A stretch of DNA of 64,000 nt from PCC-6802 sp943367755 (GTDB taxonomy: Bacteria > Cyanobacteriota > Cyanobacteriia > Pseudanabaenales > Pseudanabaenaceae), in contig CALRKB020000020.1 in NCBI GenBank assembly GCA_943367755.1, positions 11,399 to 75,398 of the forward strand, written 5' to 3'. Positions 34,088 to 44,313 of this stretch are shown here, one piece after another; positions within the stretch are counted from its first letter, which is position 1, and every line of letters begins with the position of its first letter. The notes beneath the pieces were generated by a model that was not told where the DNA came from, did no database searches, and was given only the letters and a program-made list of their open reading frames with translations. Made by a program: the position numbers and the translations under genes.

Positions 34088-34933
34088 ATGATCATGGCTA
34101 CTACTTTTTTGCTGTCACTTCAGGATTCGCTACAAGATATTAAGCAAAGTTATGGCGCAGAAGTTGTACAATTTCATACTCGATTGCTGCGCGTATCTCT
34201 AGTCACCGAAGAAAGCTATAGCTACTGGCAACACTATCGCGCTGATATATCTAGCGATCGCCTTCTTGGAGAAATTACCCAAACTGCTTTTGAGGAACGC
34301 TGGTTTGGCAGTAAGAGCATGGCACGCACTCAATTACTAATGAAAGAATTTGCCCAACGCTATGACGCTTACCCCGTAGCTATATCGGTATTGCATTGTT
34401 GGCAGCCCCGCGATCCCGTCTTGCGCCGCAATCTATGTCATTGGCACTTGCAACTCGTCGATCCGCTTTATCGCTCGTTTACAGATACTTATCTCTTGCA
34501 GCGGCGGATGCTTACTGAGCCAACAATCGACCGCGATACGGTTGGGCGGTGGGCAAGCCAGCAAAAGGGAATCGACCGATGGGCACCTGCTACCTTATCG
34601 CGTATGGCAACTGGTTTAATTGCGGCTGCGGCATCTGCGGGGCTATGTTCGACGAAGGCAGGCAAACGGACGCTAGAATATCCTCAGGTAAGCGATCGCG
34701 CCTTGGAATACTGGCTATACTTTCTGCGTCATCTCAACTTTGCAGGTACATTGCTCGACAATCCCTACTGGAGATCGGTCGGCTTAACTGAGGGCTTTCT
34801 GGAAACTCGCTTGCAGCGCTTACCTAGTATTTCTTTCCGTCGGATGGGCAAATTGACTGATTTTGGTTGGAAATACAAAAATCTGGAGTGCTGGGCAATT
34901 GGTGAACTGTCAAGCGATGGGGATGCTTTATGA
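34088..34933 (+). CDS. brxA: BREX protein BrxA (DUF1819)
   Basis: A 281-residue DUF1819 (BrxA) protein, a small winged-helix DNA-binding component of BREX. FERW-like motif: TAFEERWFGSKSMARTQLLMKEFAQRYDAYP at about residues 59-91, then VLHCWQPRDPVLRRNLCHWHLQLVDPLYRSF. Length is slightly over the roughly 200-260 usual. It overlaps brxB by 4 bp (ATGA at 34930-34933), so the two are translationally coupled. Confidence 0.9.
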   Translation: MIMATTFLLSLQDSLQDIKQSYGAEVVQFHTRLLRVSLVTEESYSYWQHYRADISSDRLLGEITQTAFEERWFGSKSMARTQLLMKEFAQRYDAYPVAISVLHCWQPRDPVLRRNLCHWHLQLVDPLYRSFTDTYLLQRRMLTEPTIDRDTVGRWASQQKGIDRWAPATLSRMATGLIAAAASAGLCSTKAGKRTLEYPQVSDRALEYWLYFLRHLNFAGTLLDNPYWRSVGLTEGFLETRLQRLPSISFRRMGKLTDFGWKYKNLECWAIGELSSDGDAL

Positions 34934-35565
34934 CAAACTTTACGGATAGCAGTTCTCCCGATCGCATTGTGGATGCACTCAAGGCTGACCTAATGGCTGA
35001 AGGTGGTCCCAAAATTAGTCCTATGCGTAACTACCAGTTTGCGATCGCAGTCTATCCTCCTGATAAAGAATTTAAGATGCGTCGAAAGCTGCGGCAGATG
35101 CAAGATGACCTGCAAGCCGCAGGGTGGAGTGTGTTGTTTGTGTCGCTTTTTCAACTGTTTCTAGATCGGCTTAAAGCAATGGAGCCAAGCTATCTTGACA
35201 AGCTGATCGCCCGTGAAAAAATCCTGTCAGCTAGTCAAAGCGATCGGGGATTGAACTACCTCAAAGAAAAAATTGCACCTGAAATTGAAGGACAGGATGG
35301 ATTAGCACGAGATGTGATTACCAAAATTGACGAGTTTGTGAGCTGCAACAAACTAACTCCCGAAAAAACGCTCATCTTATTGGGGCGAACGGGTGGGCTG
35401 TACCCTTTCTTTCGTTCTTCGGGGCTGCTGAGGTATATCGACGGCAAAACGGGCAATCTGCCAGTCATATTGCTATATCCAGGCGAACGACAAGATGTTA
35501 GTTCGCTCTCGTTTATGGAAGAACAGCCTGCCGATCGCGACTATCGCCCGCGAATTTATTCGTAA
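34930..35565 (+). CDS. brxB: BREX protein BrxB (DUF1788)
   Basis: A 211-residue DUF1788 (BrxB) protein. Family-like features include the start with an alternating helix, FAIAVYPPDKEFKMRRKLRQMQDDLQAAGW at about 37-66, and near the C-terminus a segment LILLGRTGGLYPFFRSSGLLRYIDGK and PVILLYPGERQD. In other BREX systems BrxB is required for both modification and phage exclusion. It ends 13 bp before the brxC start. Confidence 0.9.
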   Translation: MTNFTDSSSPDRIVDALKADLMAEGGPKISPMRNYQFAIAVYPPDKEFKMRRKLRQMQDDLQAAGWSVLFVSLFQLFLDRLKAMEPSYLDKLIAREKILSASQSDRGLNYLKEKIAPEIEGQDGLARDVITKIDEFVSCNKLTPEKTLILLGRTGGLYPFFRSSGLLRYIDGKTGNLPVILLYPGERQDVSSLSFMEEQPADRDYRPRIYS

Positions 35566-35578
35566 ATCAGGAGAATGT

Positions 35579-38500
35579 ATGCTCGTCAAAGATATTTTTG
35601 CTAGGGATGTAACGCGGGATATTGCCCCTGTTGTATATTTTCACGAACAGTCACCCGATAAGGTACTCGAAGAAGTTTCTGAGTACATCATTACTGGGGG
35701 CTATGCCGAAGGCGATCCACGTCATATCCGCATCCCTCAAGGCATACACGAACAATTTGTCCGCTTACTTGAGGCGATCGCCCGCGATTTAGAACAAAGA
35801 GACAAATCGGGTATTGCCCTTCCTGCTGCTTGGATTTCGGGGTTCTACGGTTCGGGAAAATCTAGCTTTGCCAAGTTACTGGGGCTAGCGCTCAATGGGA
35901 TGACATTGCCCAACGGAGAAGAACTGGCAGATGCTTTGCTATCTCGTGACGATTCGCCTAAGGCTGCGGAATTTAGAGCAGCTTGGCAAAAATTGAAGGG
36001 AAGCGTTGATGCGATCGCTGTGGTATTTGATGTTGGTTCCTCAGCCCGTGACAACGAAGATATTCACCAAGTAGCCAAACGGGAAATTCAAAAGCGGCTA
36101 GGCTACTGCAAAACTAGCAACTATGTCGCCGATCACGAACTCAAGCTCGAAGTTGATGGACGTTGGGATGACTTTATCGACTGTGCGAGGGAAACACTAA
36201 ATCGACCTTGGGAAGAGGTTAAGGATCGCCAATTGGCAGAAGAAGATTTCTCCTTAGTTTTGCATCGCCTAGAGCCTCAAAAGTACACCGATCCGATGAG
36301 TTGGATTGATAGCCGTGCTGGGAGTAAGACAGGTATGGGGTCGGCAGTGGATGAGACGACAAGGGCGATCGCTTATATGCTGGATCGCCGCGCCCCTAAT
36401 AAGACACTGTTTGTCACCATTGACGAAGTAAGCCAGTACATTCACCAAAATGACAATCGGATGCTGAAGTTGCAATCCTTTGTTGAAGATTTAGGACAAA
36501 AGCTTAAAGGTCGAGTCTGGCTATTGGCGACGGGTCAGCAACAACTCGAAGATAGTATCGACCAAAGCAATATCGGCAAGCTTAAAGATCGCTTCCCAGC
36601 CAAGTTTCGCGTTCATTTAGCCCCTACAAATATTCGCGATGTCGTCCACAAGCGCTTGCTGAAAAAAGACCCCGCTAAAGAAGCAGATCTGCGAATCCTC
36701 TTTCAGCAACATCGTCCCGATCTCAAACTCTATGCCTATGGTTGCGAAACGATTTCGGAAGAGGATTTTCTAGATGTCTACCCGCTACTGCCTGGTTACA
36801 TCGACCTGCTGATGCAGATCACCAGTAGCTTGCGACTGAGTTCCACCCGTGCCAAGGGTGATGACTATGCTGTGCGTGGCTTGCTGCAAATGCTAGGCGA
36901 ACTGTTTCGCGCCCAAAAGTTAGGCGATCGCGAAGTGGGCACATTAGTAACAATTGACAGCATTTACGAGATTCAACAATCGGCATTAAATGTTGACACG
37001 CAAAATACTCTGGCGCGGCTATTTGGCGACGACACAATAACAGGCGATGAAATGGCATTACGGGTGGCTAAGGCGATCGCCCTTTTGCAATTGATCCAAG
37101 AGCAGAAAAACTGTGAGACCACTGCCAAGTTCATCGGGCAATGCCTCTACGATCGCGTGGGTAGCGGCAACAAAGAGCCAGAAGTACAAGCTGCTCTGTA
37201 CAAGCTGCGAGATCGCGGTCACATCACCTACTCAGAAAAGCTTGGCTACAAGCTGCAAAGCTCGGCAGGACAGGAATGGCAGCGCGATCGCGACAGTTAT
37301 AGCGTTAACGACGATGCCATCATCGGCATCTTGGTTGAAAAGCTGAAAGATTTGGTTGGTAATAGCGAGCCACCACGCTACAAGGGACGCTCTTTTCGTT
37401 GGCAGGCATTCTTTAGCGACGATCGGCTCCGCAAAGATGAACGGCTGCTCTCACCAAATGATGCTGCAACAATGATTATTGACTTACGCTATACCAAGCA
37501 ACGTGATGCTGCTAGCTGGATTGCCCAGAGCGGGCAAGAAGTGTTACGCGATCGCCTGGTTTGGGTGTCAGGAAGTGGCGGTGACATAACAGATTTAGCA
37601 AGGCAGTTAGCAAGATCGCGACACATAATCGAAAAATATCAGGGAGCTACTCTTTCTCAGGACAAACAACGGTTGCTAATTGAGGAACAAAACAATCGCG
37701 ATCGCTTAGATGCGTCAGTGAAAGATGCTTTAGCCAATGCATTTATTCAGGGGTCGATGTATTTTCGCGGTCGTCAACTCGATCGCGCTCAGGGAACGAC
37801 ATTTTCCAGTCTCCTACAGAGATCGGCGGAAAGCATTCTGCCAGAGATTTATACTTACTTCAAGGACATTGCGATATTACCTACCGAACTGGAGCAACTG
37901 CTTAAACGCGAACTTTCTGGGGTTTCCCATAAATTTATGGAAAATGAATTGGGTATTTTGAGCATGGATGCAGGCAAGTATGTGCCTACCTGTAACGGTG
38001 AAATTCCCACGCGCATCCAGCAAGCAGTCGAGCAAACTAACGGACTTGCTGGCAATGTTCTATTCGCCCAATTTGGTGGCGCACCCTACGGCTACCCCTT
38101 GGATATGGTGCGGGCTTGCCTGTTGGGTTTACTACGAGGTAACAAAATTCGGATTCGTACCGAGACCAATCAAGTTGTCACCTCCTACCGGGATAGCGGG
38201 GTCGAGGACTTATTCAAAAAAGACCGAGACTTACGCCGCGCCGAGATATTGCCAGCCACTGAGAGCGATATTACTGCCCGCGATCGAATTGCCATCTGTA
38301 ACTTTTTTAAAGATAGCCTCAATGTTGACCTCGATCGCGAAAACGAATCGATCGCCGATGCTATATTTAGCTACTTTCCCAATAAGGCTAAAGACTTACG
38401 GGAGTTAGAAAATAAGTACAATCAACTCCCCAATCGCCCCCAGTTGCCGCCGTCTCTAGAAAAGTTGCAAACAGCCCTGATCGATTGCTGCAAGTCTCGT

Positions 38501-39205
38501 CAAATTGAAGACACGGTGAAAGCCGTCAAAAAATATCTCGATACCCTACGAGACGGACTTCAAAAGCTCGGTATAGATAACAGCGAACTCACCAGCGAAG
38601 CGATCGCCTTGGTGAAAGCAGCCTATGATGTTTACACCCATCGAGTCGATCAATTACGGGGCATTGGTAGGCTGGAAGGACTGGATGAAGCTGCAAGCGC
38701 TATTTTCGAACACTTGCAAACTGAACGTCCTTGGCGCGATATTGCGGCATTGCGTTCCCATGTGGAGGCGATCGCCACCCGCTATCGAGAAGTGCGACGA
38801 GAACTGCTCGATAACCAATATCAACAGGTAGAAGCCATAACCGCAAAGGTAAAGGCAAGAAAGGGGTTTGCCCGTCTAAATGAAAAGAATTCTGACTACG
38901 TAACCCGCCCGATCCGCCAGGCAGCAATTGACACCACCGAGGAGGCACTATACCCAACCCTAGCGGAATTGCGTGACAGTGTGGCGAGGCAATTAGAGCA
39001 AGCAGAGGTTGAGGCAAATGCCCTGCTCGATATCTTGATCTCTGAAGACACTAAAGAGCAAGTGCTAACGGTGGAGGTGATCTCCGACCTGCGGAATCGC
39101 GAACTCAGCACCCCTGAAGAGGTAAATGCTTTAGTAAATACCTTGCGCGATCGCCTATTAGAGCAGCTAAAAAACAAAAAAAATGTCCGCATTCGTTTGA
39201 TTTAG
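35579..39205 (+). CDS. brxC: BREX ATPase BrxC
   Basis: A 1208-residue BrxC (PglY-like) ATPase. Walker A is GFYGSGKSSF at about residues 85-94; a Walker B-like stretch is TLFVTIDEVSQYI (about 276-288) with a sensor region LLATGQQQLEDS. The C-terminal half is long and coiled-coil-rich. The start is ATG 35579 (MLVKDIFARDVTRDIAPVV), with AGGAGA just upstream. An in-frame ATG at 35495 lies inside brxB and would add a 28-residue non-homologous leader. BrxC is thought to assemble with BrxB, PglX and PglZ on DNA. The gene is intact, 33 bp before pglX. Confidence 0.94.
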   Translation: MLVKDIFARDVTRDIAPVVYFHEQSPDKVLEEVSEYIITGGYAEGDPRHIRIPQGIHEQFVRLLEAIARDLEQRDKSGIALPAAWISGFYGSGKSSFAKLLGLALNGMTLPNGEELADALLSRDDSPKAAEFRAAWQKLKGSVDAIAVVFDVGSSARDNEDIHQVAKREIQKRLGYCKTSNYVADHELKLEVDGRWDDFIDCARETLNRPWEEVKDRQLAEEDFSLVLHRLEPQKYTDPMSWIDSRAGSKTGMGSAVDETTRAIAYMLDRRAPNKTLFVTIDEVSQYIHQNDNRMLKLQSFVEDLGQKLKGRVWLLATGQQQLEDSIDQSNIGKLKDRFPAKFRVHLAPTNIRDVVHKRLLKKDPAKEADLRILFQQHRPDLKLYAYGCETISEEDFLDVYPLLPGYIDLLMQITSSLRLSSTRAKGDDYAVRGLLQMLGELFRAQKLGDREVGTLVTIDSIYEIQQSALNVDTQNTLARLFGDDTITGDEMALRVAKAIALLQLIQEQKNCETTAKFIGQCLYDRVGSGNKEPEVQAALYKLRDRGHITYSEKLGYKLQSSAGQEWQRDRDSYSVNDDAIIGILVEKLKDLVGNSEPPRYKGRSFRWQAFFSDDRLRKDERLLSPNDAATMIIDLRYTKQRDAASWIAQSGQEVLRDRLVWVSGSGGDITDLARQLARSRHIIEKYQGATLSQDKQRLLIEEQNNRDRLDASVKDALANAFIQGSMYFRGRQLDRAQGTTFSSLLQRSAESILPEIYTYFKDIAILPTELEQLLKRELSGVSHKFMENELGILSMDAGKYVPTCNGEIPTRIQQAVEQTNGLAGNVLFAQFGGAPYGYPLDMVRACLLGLLRGNKIRIRTETNQVVTSYRDSGVEDLFKKDRDLRRAEILPATESDITARDRIAICNFFKDSLNVDLDRENESIADAIFSYFPNKAKDLRELENKYNQLPNRPQLPPSLEKLQTALIDCCKSRQIEDTVKAVKKYLDTLRDGLQKLGIDNSELTSEAIALVKAAYDVYTHRVDQLRGIGRLEGLDEAASAIFEHLQTERPWRDIAALRSHVEAIATRYREVRRELLDNQYQQVEAITAKVKARKGFARLNEKNSDYVTRPIRQAAIDTTEEALYPTLAELRDSVARQLEQAEVEANALLDILISEDTKEQVLTVEVISDLRNRELSTPEEVNALVNTLRDRLLEQLKNKKNVRIRLI

Positions 39206-39238
39206 CCCCCCTCCCAACTCCAAATTTTTAATTTCCCT

Positions 39239-42200
39239 ATGTCCTATCTCACCTCAACTGCCAAAGCCCAACTTGCCAAAACCATTCGCAGCCTGCGCGA
39301 TCGCCTTCTGAATGACTTACACAATGCGGTCGAATCCACTTACCTGATGGGGGTAAAGCTAGAACGGGTGAAGCTAGATGAGGAACGTCACCGCAAGCGT
39401 CAGCGGTTAGAGGACTGGCTGGCGATGCAGGTGAAGGGGGAACTGGCGATCAAAAAAGGTAAGGTGTCGGAGAAACTCAAGCAGGAAATGCAAGAACGCC
39501 ATCGGCGCGATTTGGAAAAACTAGCGGCGGCGACATGGCTGAATCGATTGGTAGCGATCAAGCATCTGGAGGCGATGGATTTAATCAAGCCCAAGGTTTT
39601 AACTGGAGGATGGCAAAGTCAGGCATATAAGGAGTTTCGGGAGTTTGCCCCTGAGCTATTGCAAGATGAGATGGAAGGCTTTGGAGTGCTACTACGGTTG
39701 GTGTTTGACGAACTGGCGATCGACCTCCCAGGTTTATTTGGTCGTGGTGGTGCGATCGCTTTGATTCCGATGCCAGCAACGACGTTACGCCATCTTGTGG
39801 AGGAGTTAGAAAAGCTCGATCCTGATGTGTGGCGTGATGATACGACTTTGGGATGGATCTATCAATATTGGAACGACCCCGAACGGGAGGGGCTGGATGC
39901 CAAGCTCAATAGAAAAGAGAAGATAGAGCCTCACGAAATCGCTAGTAAAACGCAGATGTTTACGGAGCGCTATATGGTGGAGTGGCTATTGCAAAATAGC
40001 TTGAACAATCAATGGCTGGATATTTGCGCAGCGAATGGTTGGACTGCGGAGGCAGTGGCGGATGGAACGCTAACCAATCTGGAAACAAGGCGGCAAGTTT
40101 GGCGGCAACGGCGCGAAGCAGGATCTGTGGCTTTGGATGCGCTGATGCCAATTGAAACAGAACAGGAACAACGGTGGAAGTATTGGGTGAAACCGCCCTC
40201 ATCCCCCCAACCCCCTTCTCCCACTAGTGGAAAAGGGGGAGAAGATTTATCTGCTTCTACTCCTGCTCCCCTCGCCCTCAATGGGAGAGGGGCTGGGGGT
40301 GAGGGTCTTTCCCTCCGCAACCTCAAACTCATTGATCCTGCCTGTGGGTCGGGGCATTTTTTGGTGATTGCTTGCGATTTACTTTTTGCCTTTTATCAAG
40401 AAGAAGCACGGCATCGGGGCGAGGTGTGGACGGATGCCGAGATTGTGAATAGCATCTTAGAAAATAATTTGCATGGCATCGATATCGATCCGCGTGCGGT
40501 GCAGATTGCGGCGGCGGCGTTGTGGCTGAAGGCGAAGGGACTATGTAAGGATGCTGCCCCGAAGCAAATTAATCTGGTGGCGGCGAATTTGAATTTGGCG
40601 AATCTGCCACAGGATGATGAGGCGCTGTTAGAGTTTTACGAGCAGGTGCGGGTGGATACGGGTATCCCCAAGGATTTGACGCGGCAAATTGTGGAGTCGC
40701 TGAAGGGGGCGGATGCGTGGGGTAGTTTGTTACGGGTGGATGAGGCAGTTCGCAAAGCAATTTCTCAGTACGAATGGCAGGCGGTGACAGCCTTGGAGCC
40801 ACAACAGGGGGATATTTTCGGGGGATATCGTCCCGCACAGGTGAGGCTAGATTTTGATGCGAAACAGGCGAAATCCAATGTATTAGCAGCATTGGAGGAG
40901 TTTCTACAAAAAAAATCCCGTGGTGACGATCTGGGGGTGCGGCTGTTGGGTGAGCAGTTGGCGGCGGGGGTGCGGTTTGTGCGGCTGGTGCGGGAGGGGC
41001 AGTATGACCTTGTGGTGGGAAATCCACCGTATCAGGGGACGAGTAAGATGGCGGATGCTGGTTATTTATCAAAGCATTATCCTCGCGGGAAGGCGGATCT
41101 CTATGCGGCGTTTTTGCAGCGTGGTTTGGAGTTGGCGAAAGATGGTGGTTTTTCGGCGTTGCTGACGATGCGAAATTGGATGTTTATCAAGGATTATTCG
41201 AGGCTTCGGGAGTTTTTGATTGAGAATTATGATTTGCGATTGTTAGGAGATATAGATCGCGGTGGTTTTGAAGCAATTGTTGATGAAGTTGTTTCTACGG
41301 TGATGAGTATTTTTGTAAAAAAGAATCCATCAGAATCTTTTAGTATTGCGATCCAACCGACTCCATTAGATGATAATTCAAGGGATGGTCAGCGAACGAA
41401 TCGCAAACGGGCGGCCATATTGGCTCATGTAGGAAGATATGAGTTCAAAACGCAAAATTTTAATGTCATCAAAGAAAAGCCTCTCATTTACTGGTGGGAT
41501 GATGCCTTTCTCAAACTCTACGCCGAAACTCCAAAATTAGGCGATGAAACTGATGTTTGCAAAGGAATTGATACGGGTATAAATAGTAGATTTTTGAGAG
41601 AGCCTTGGGAAATAGATAAAACTAAAATTCTTTTGGCCATAGGTAAAAATGATTTGCCAATTGATAAGCATATATACAAATGGGTTCCATATATTAAAGG
41701 TGCGGAAGGCAAAGCATGGTATGAACCTTTATCTTCATTAGTCTGCTGGAAAAATTTAGGACTTGAAATTCAAGTTAGAGCCACTTTTTCATCAGGTACA
41801 ACAATAAGAAATTCTCAATATTTTTTTCAAATAGGAGCAGCTTTTTCTACGATTGGCGCTGAGTTTAATGCTAGATCTCATAGATTTAGAAGTGTTATTG
41901 ATGCGGGAGGATCTTCCGTTTTTCCAAACAATTTACGAGGTACTACTTGCCTACTCAATAGCCAAATTATCAAAGACATCGCTTCGGCATTAAACCCAAC
42001 TGTTAATTTCAAAAATGGTGATATTAAACGTCTTCCATTATTCCCCATAGAATCCGCAAACGAGATATTTGCAGAACTTGAAAAAGCATTTAGCGAACAT
42101 GAAGCAGGACGCGAGACATCGGTGGAGTTTATTAGCCCCCGTCCTAGTGCATGGCGCAAAGCGCAAGAGTGGGCGCAAGCCGCCGTTGACCGTCCCGCAG

Positions 42201-43303
42201 GCTCACCCCTTCCTCCCTACATCCCCACCTACGATCCACCATCCCCCACCGACTTTGTTTCATATGCAGTAGGATTGGCATTGGGGCGGTTTGAGAACCC
42301 ATTCCCAGTATTTCCTAACAACATCCTCTATCTCTCCACCTACAGCCACGACCTCCCCGACATCGGCGACAGCCTCACCCATCCCGCCGCCGTCCCCATC
42401 CATGAGGCATGGGCAGCCCATGGCAGCAAAATCTCTAAAACCAAAAACCTGCGCGACTGGTTGCGTCAAGACTTCTTCAAAGACGATCACGTCAAACGCT
42501 ACGACCAACGCCCCATCTACTTCCCCATCTCATCCACCAAAAAGAACTTCGTCGCCTACATCAGCATTCATGGCTGGACAGACAACACCCTGAAAACCCT
42601 CCTTGCCGATTACCTTTTACCCGATCGCACCCACCTTGAAGGCGAACTGTCTGACCTCCAGCAATCCCGCAACCAAGGCGACAGCAAAACCCGCACCAGT
42701 GCCGAAAAACGCTACACCGAACTCACCAACCTCCTGAGCGAACTGCAAACCTTCATCAAAAACATCCAAGACATTGCCGAACGTGGCGCACCACCCGCCA
42801 AACCCAGTGACCCACCCCGCCAAGTCGAGGCAACATTTCGCATGGATCTCGATGATGGTGTTATGGTCAACAGCGCCGCCCTCTGGACATTGCTAGAACC
42901 ACAATGGAACAAGCCCAAAGGCTGGTGGTCGGAACTCTGCACCGCCCAGGGCAAAAAAGACTATGACTGGTCGCACCTCGCCGCCCGTTACTTTCCCGAT
43001 CGCATCGATACCAAATGCCAAGCCGACCCATCCCTCGCCGTAGCCCACGGAGTTTTCTGGAAATACCACCCCGCCAAAGCTTTTGAATGGGAACTGCGCC
43101 TACAGGACGAAATCGCCCCAGATTTTCACATTCAAGAACCCGATTCTCAATCCCTGCGCGATGACTTTATCCGCACCCATCCCGATCTAGTCCTAGAATT
43201 ACGCCAAAAAGAAATAAAACGTCGAGAACGCAAACGCAACAAACAAGAACAGGAAGAAGAGCAAATTGCTATAGACATGGACGAAGACTATAGTGAAGAA
43301 TAA
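39239..43303 (+). CDS. pglX: BREX adenine-specific DNA methyltransferase PglX
   Basis: A 1354-residue N6-adenine methyltransferase that marks host DNA in BREX. Motif I (SAM binding) is LIDPACGSGHF at about 362-372 and motif IV is GNPPYQGTS at about 592-600. The C-terminal half carries the specificity and DNA-binding region, with low complexity at the end (KRRERKRNKQEQEEE). Just before motif I, about residues 320-357 (40198-40312) form a proline/serine/glycine-rich segment encoded by a repeat-like DNA insertion that keeps the frame. No frameshift is visible, so the gene looks functional. Confidence 0.94.
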   Translation: MSYLTSTAKAQLAKTIRSLRDRLLNDLHNAVESTYLMGVKLERVKLDEERHRKRQRLEDWLAMQVKGELAIKKGKVSEKLKQEMQERHRRDLEKLAAATWLNRLVAIKHLEAMDLIKPKVLTGGWQSQAYKEFREFAPELLQDEMEGFGVLLRLVFDELAIDLPGLFGRGGAIALIPMPATTLRHLVEELEKLDPDVWRDDTTLGWIYQYWNDPEREGLDAKLNRKEKIEPHEIASKTQMFTERYMVEWLLQNSLNNQWLDICAANGWTAEAVADGTLTNLETRRQVWRQRREAGSVALDALMPIETEQEQRWKYWVKPPSSPQPPSPTSGKGGEDLSASTPAPLALNGRGAGGEGLSLRNLKLIDPACGSGHFLVIACDLLFAFYQEEARHRGEVWTDAEIVNSILENNLHGIDIDPRAVQIAAAALWLKAKGLCKDAAPKQINLVAANLNLANLPQDDEALLEFYEQVRVDTGIPKDLTRQIVESLKGADAWGSLLRVDEAVRKAISQYEWQAVTALEPQQGDIFGGYRPAQVRLDFDAKQAKSNVLAALEEFLQKKSRGDDLGVRLLGEQLAAGVRFVRLVREGQYDLVVGNPPYQGTSKMADAGYLSKHYPRGKADLYAAFLQRGLELAKDGGFSALLTMRNWMFIKDYSRLREFLIENYDLRLLGDIDRGGFEAIVDEVVSTVMSIFVKKNPSESFSIAIQPTPLDDNSRDGQRTNRKRAAILAHVGRYEFKTQNFNVIKEKPLIYWWDDAFLKLYAETPKLGDETDVCKGIDTGINSRFLREPWEIDKTKILLAIGKNDLPIDKHIYKWVPYIKGAEGKAWYEPLSSLVCWKNLGLEIQVRATFSSGTTIRNSQYFFQIGAAFSTIGAEFNARSHRFRSVIDAGGSSVFPNNLRGTTCLLNSQIIKDIASALNPTVNFKNGDIKRLPLFPIESANEIFAELEKAFSEHEAGRETSVEFISPRPSAWRKAQEWAQAAVDRPAGSPLPPYIPTYDPPSPTDFVSYAVGLALGRFENPFPVFPNNILYLSTYSHDLPDIGDSLTHPAAVPIHEAWAAHGSKISKTKNLRDWLRQDFFKDDHVKRYDQRPIYFPISSTKKNFVAYISIHGWTDNTLKTLLADYLLPDRTHLEGELSDLQQSRNQGDSKTRTSAEKRYTELTNLLSELQTFIKNIQDIAERGAPPAKPSDPPRQVEATFRMDLDDGVMVNSAALWTLLEPQWNKPKGWWSELCTAQGKKDYDWSHLAARYFPDRIDTKCQADPSLAVAHGVFWKYHPAKAFEWELRLQDEIAPDFHIQEPDSQSLRDDFIRTHPDLVLELRQKEIKRRERKRNKQEQEEEQIAIDMDEDYSEE
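40198..40312 (+). repeat. In-frame repeat-like insertion in pglX
   Basis: This stretch is made of C-rich then G-rich tracts (CCCCAACCCCCTTCTCCC ... GGAAAAGGGGGAGAAG, and CCCCTCGCCCTC ... GGGAGAGGGGCTGGGGGTGAG). It has the look of the small palindromic repeats dispersed in cyanobacterial intergenic regions. Here it is translated as KPPSSPQPPSPTSGKGGED...APLALNGRGAGGEG within PglX and does not break the frame. Confidence 0.65.
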
Positions 43304-43412
43304 CCGTTGAATTACCCTCAGCCTAGCGAGAAATTACTACGCGATCGCCTTAATAAATAAGCTGCTAGGATCGTTGTGCCACACATTTCATGTAAAGCCA
43401 TAGGGAGAAAAT

Positions 43413-43754
43413 ATGCTTGCGATCGCCCCTCAACCAATTCCCTTACAACTTGATGCTGATGGAGTTGTCCGTATTGGTGGAACTCGCGTCACCCTCGATA
43501 CGATTATTTCTATTTATCAACAGGGAGCCACCGCCGATGAAATTGCCTTTCGCTATCCTTCTCTAAAATTAGCCGATGTTTACGCTGCGATCTCTTACTA
43601 TCTCAACCATCAGCACGAAGTTGAAGCCTATCTGACTCAACGCCAGCAGCAAGCGGAAATTATTCAGCAAACAAATCAGGTAAGGTTTAACCCCCAACAT
43701 TTACGCGATCGAATTACTGCCCGTCAGTCTACACAATCTGCTCAAAACACTTAA
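43413..43754 (+). CDS. DUF433 antitoxin-like protein
   Basis: A 113-residue DUF433 protein, a winged-helix VapB-type antitoxin family. The core is RIGGTRVTLDTIISIYQQGATADEIAFRYPSLKLADVYAAISYYLNH at about residues 22-68. It lies 2 bp before a DUF5615 PIN-like gene and forms a common cyanobacterial toxin-antitoxin pair with it. The pair sits in the gap between pglX and pglZ, on the same strand as the BREX operon. Confidence 0.88.
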   Translation: MLAIAPQPIPLQLDADGVVRIGGTRVTLDTIISIYQQGATADEIAFRYPSLKLADVYAAISYYLNHQHEVEAYLTQRQQQAEIIQQTNQVRFNPQHLRDRITARQSTQSAQNT

Positions 43755-43756
43755 TC

Positions 43757-44104
43757 ATGAAATTTTTAGCAGATGAAAACCTTGACAATAGTATTGTGCG
43801 AGGAGTCCGTAGGCGTAGCGACCGTATTGATATTGTGACAATTCAAGAAGTTGGATTATCTGGCATGGATGATCCTGCTGTACTGGATTGGGCAGCCAAA
43901 GAAAGACGTATTTTGATTACCCATGATGTTGCTACGATTACTTATTACGCTTACGAACGGATGGAAAATAATTTACCGATGGTTGGTGTAATTGAAGTTA
44001 AAACAGGCGTTTCTATTGGCAAAGCGATCGCTGATATCGTCTTAATATTTGAATGTTGTCAGCCTGAAGACTTAGATGGGCAAATTTATTATTTACCGTT
44101 ATGA
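43757..44104 (+). CDS. DUF5615 PIN-like toxin
   Basis: A 115-residue DUF5615 PIN-like protein, a putative RNase toxin. The acidic residues are at the expected spots: FLADENLDNSIV at the N-terminus, and ITHDVATITYYAYERM in the middle. Full length and apparently intact. It pairs with the DUF433 gene 2 bp upstream. Its stop overlaps the next gene fragment by 4 bp. Confidence 0.88.
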   Translation: MKFLADENLDNSIVRGVRRRSDRIDIVTIQEVGLSGMDDPAVLDWAAKERRILITHDVATITYYAYERMENNLPMVGVIEVKTGVSIGKAIADIVLIFECCQPEDLDGQIYYLPL

Positions 44105-44313
44105 CTATTTCGCCAACTCCTGTTAAATCCCTTACCCTAACTGAATTTCTGTCTCTTCCCGAAACCAAACCCGCCAGCGAATATAGTAATGGTCAGATCC
44201 TCACCAAACCCATGCCCAAAGGAATACACAGCGCTCTCCAAGGTGAATTAGTTACCCTAATCAATCATCTCCTTAGAGCTACCCGCTTCCCACAAAGAAA
44301 TAGCAGCTACTAA
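44101..44313 (+). pseudogene. Truncated Uma2-family endonuclease gene
   Basis: Only the N-terminal 50-55 residues of a Uma2 (DUF820) protein remain: LTLTEFLSLPETKPASEYSNGQIL...MPKGIHSALQGELVTLIN. A full gene encodes about 190 residues with a PD-(D/E)xK nuclease core, which is absent here. After about codon 54 the sequence becomes the antisense strand of a truncated PIN toxin gene, so the two fragments meet at a deletion or recombination junction around 44260-44280. Confidence 0.75.

Noticed and set aside
35495..35578. Upstream ATG start for brxC
   Set aside because: It lies within brxB and adds a non-homologous leader. ATG 35579 has AGGAGA in front and gives the normal BrxC N-terminus.
40569..41072. 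A 167-codon minus-strand frame inside pglX, rich in proline
   Set aside because: It is antisense to the conserved methyltransferase core (NPPY region), and has no family resemblance.
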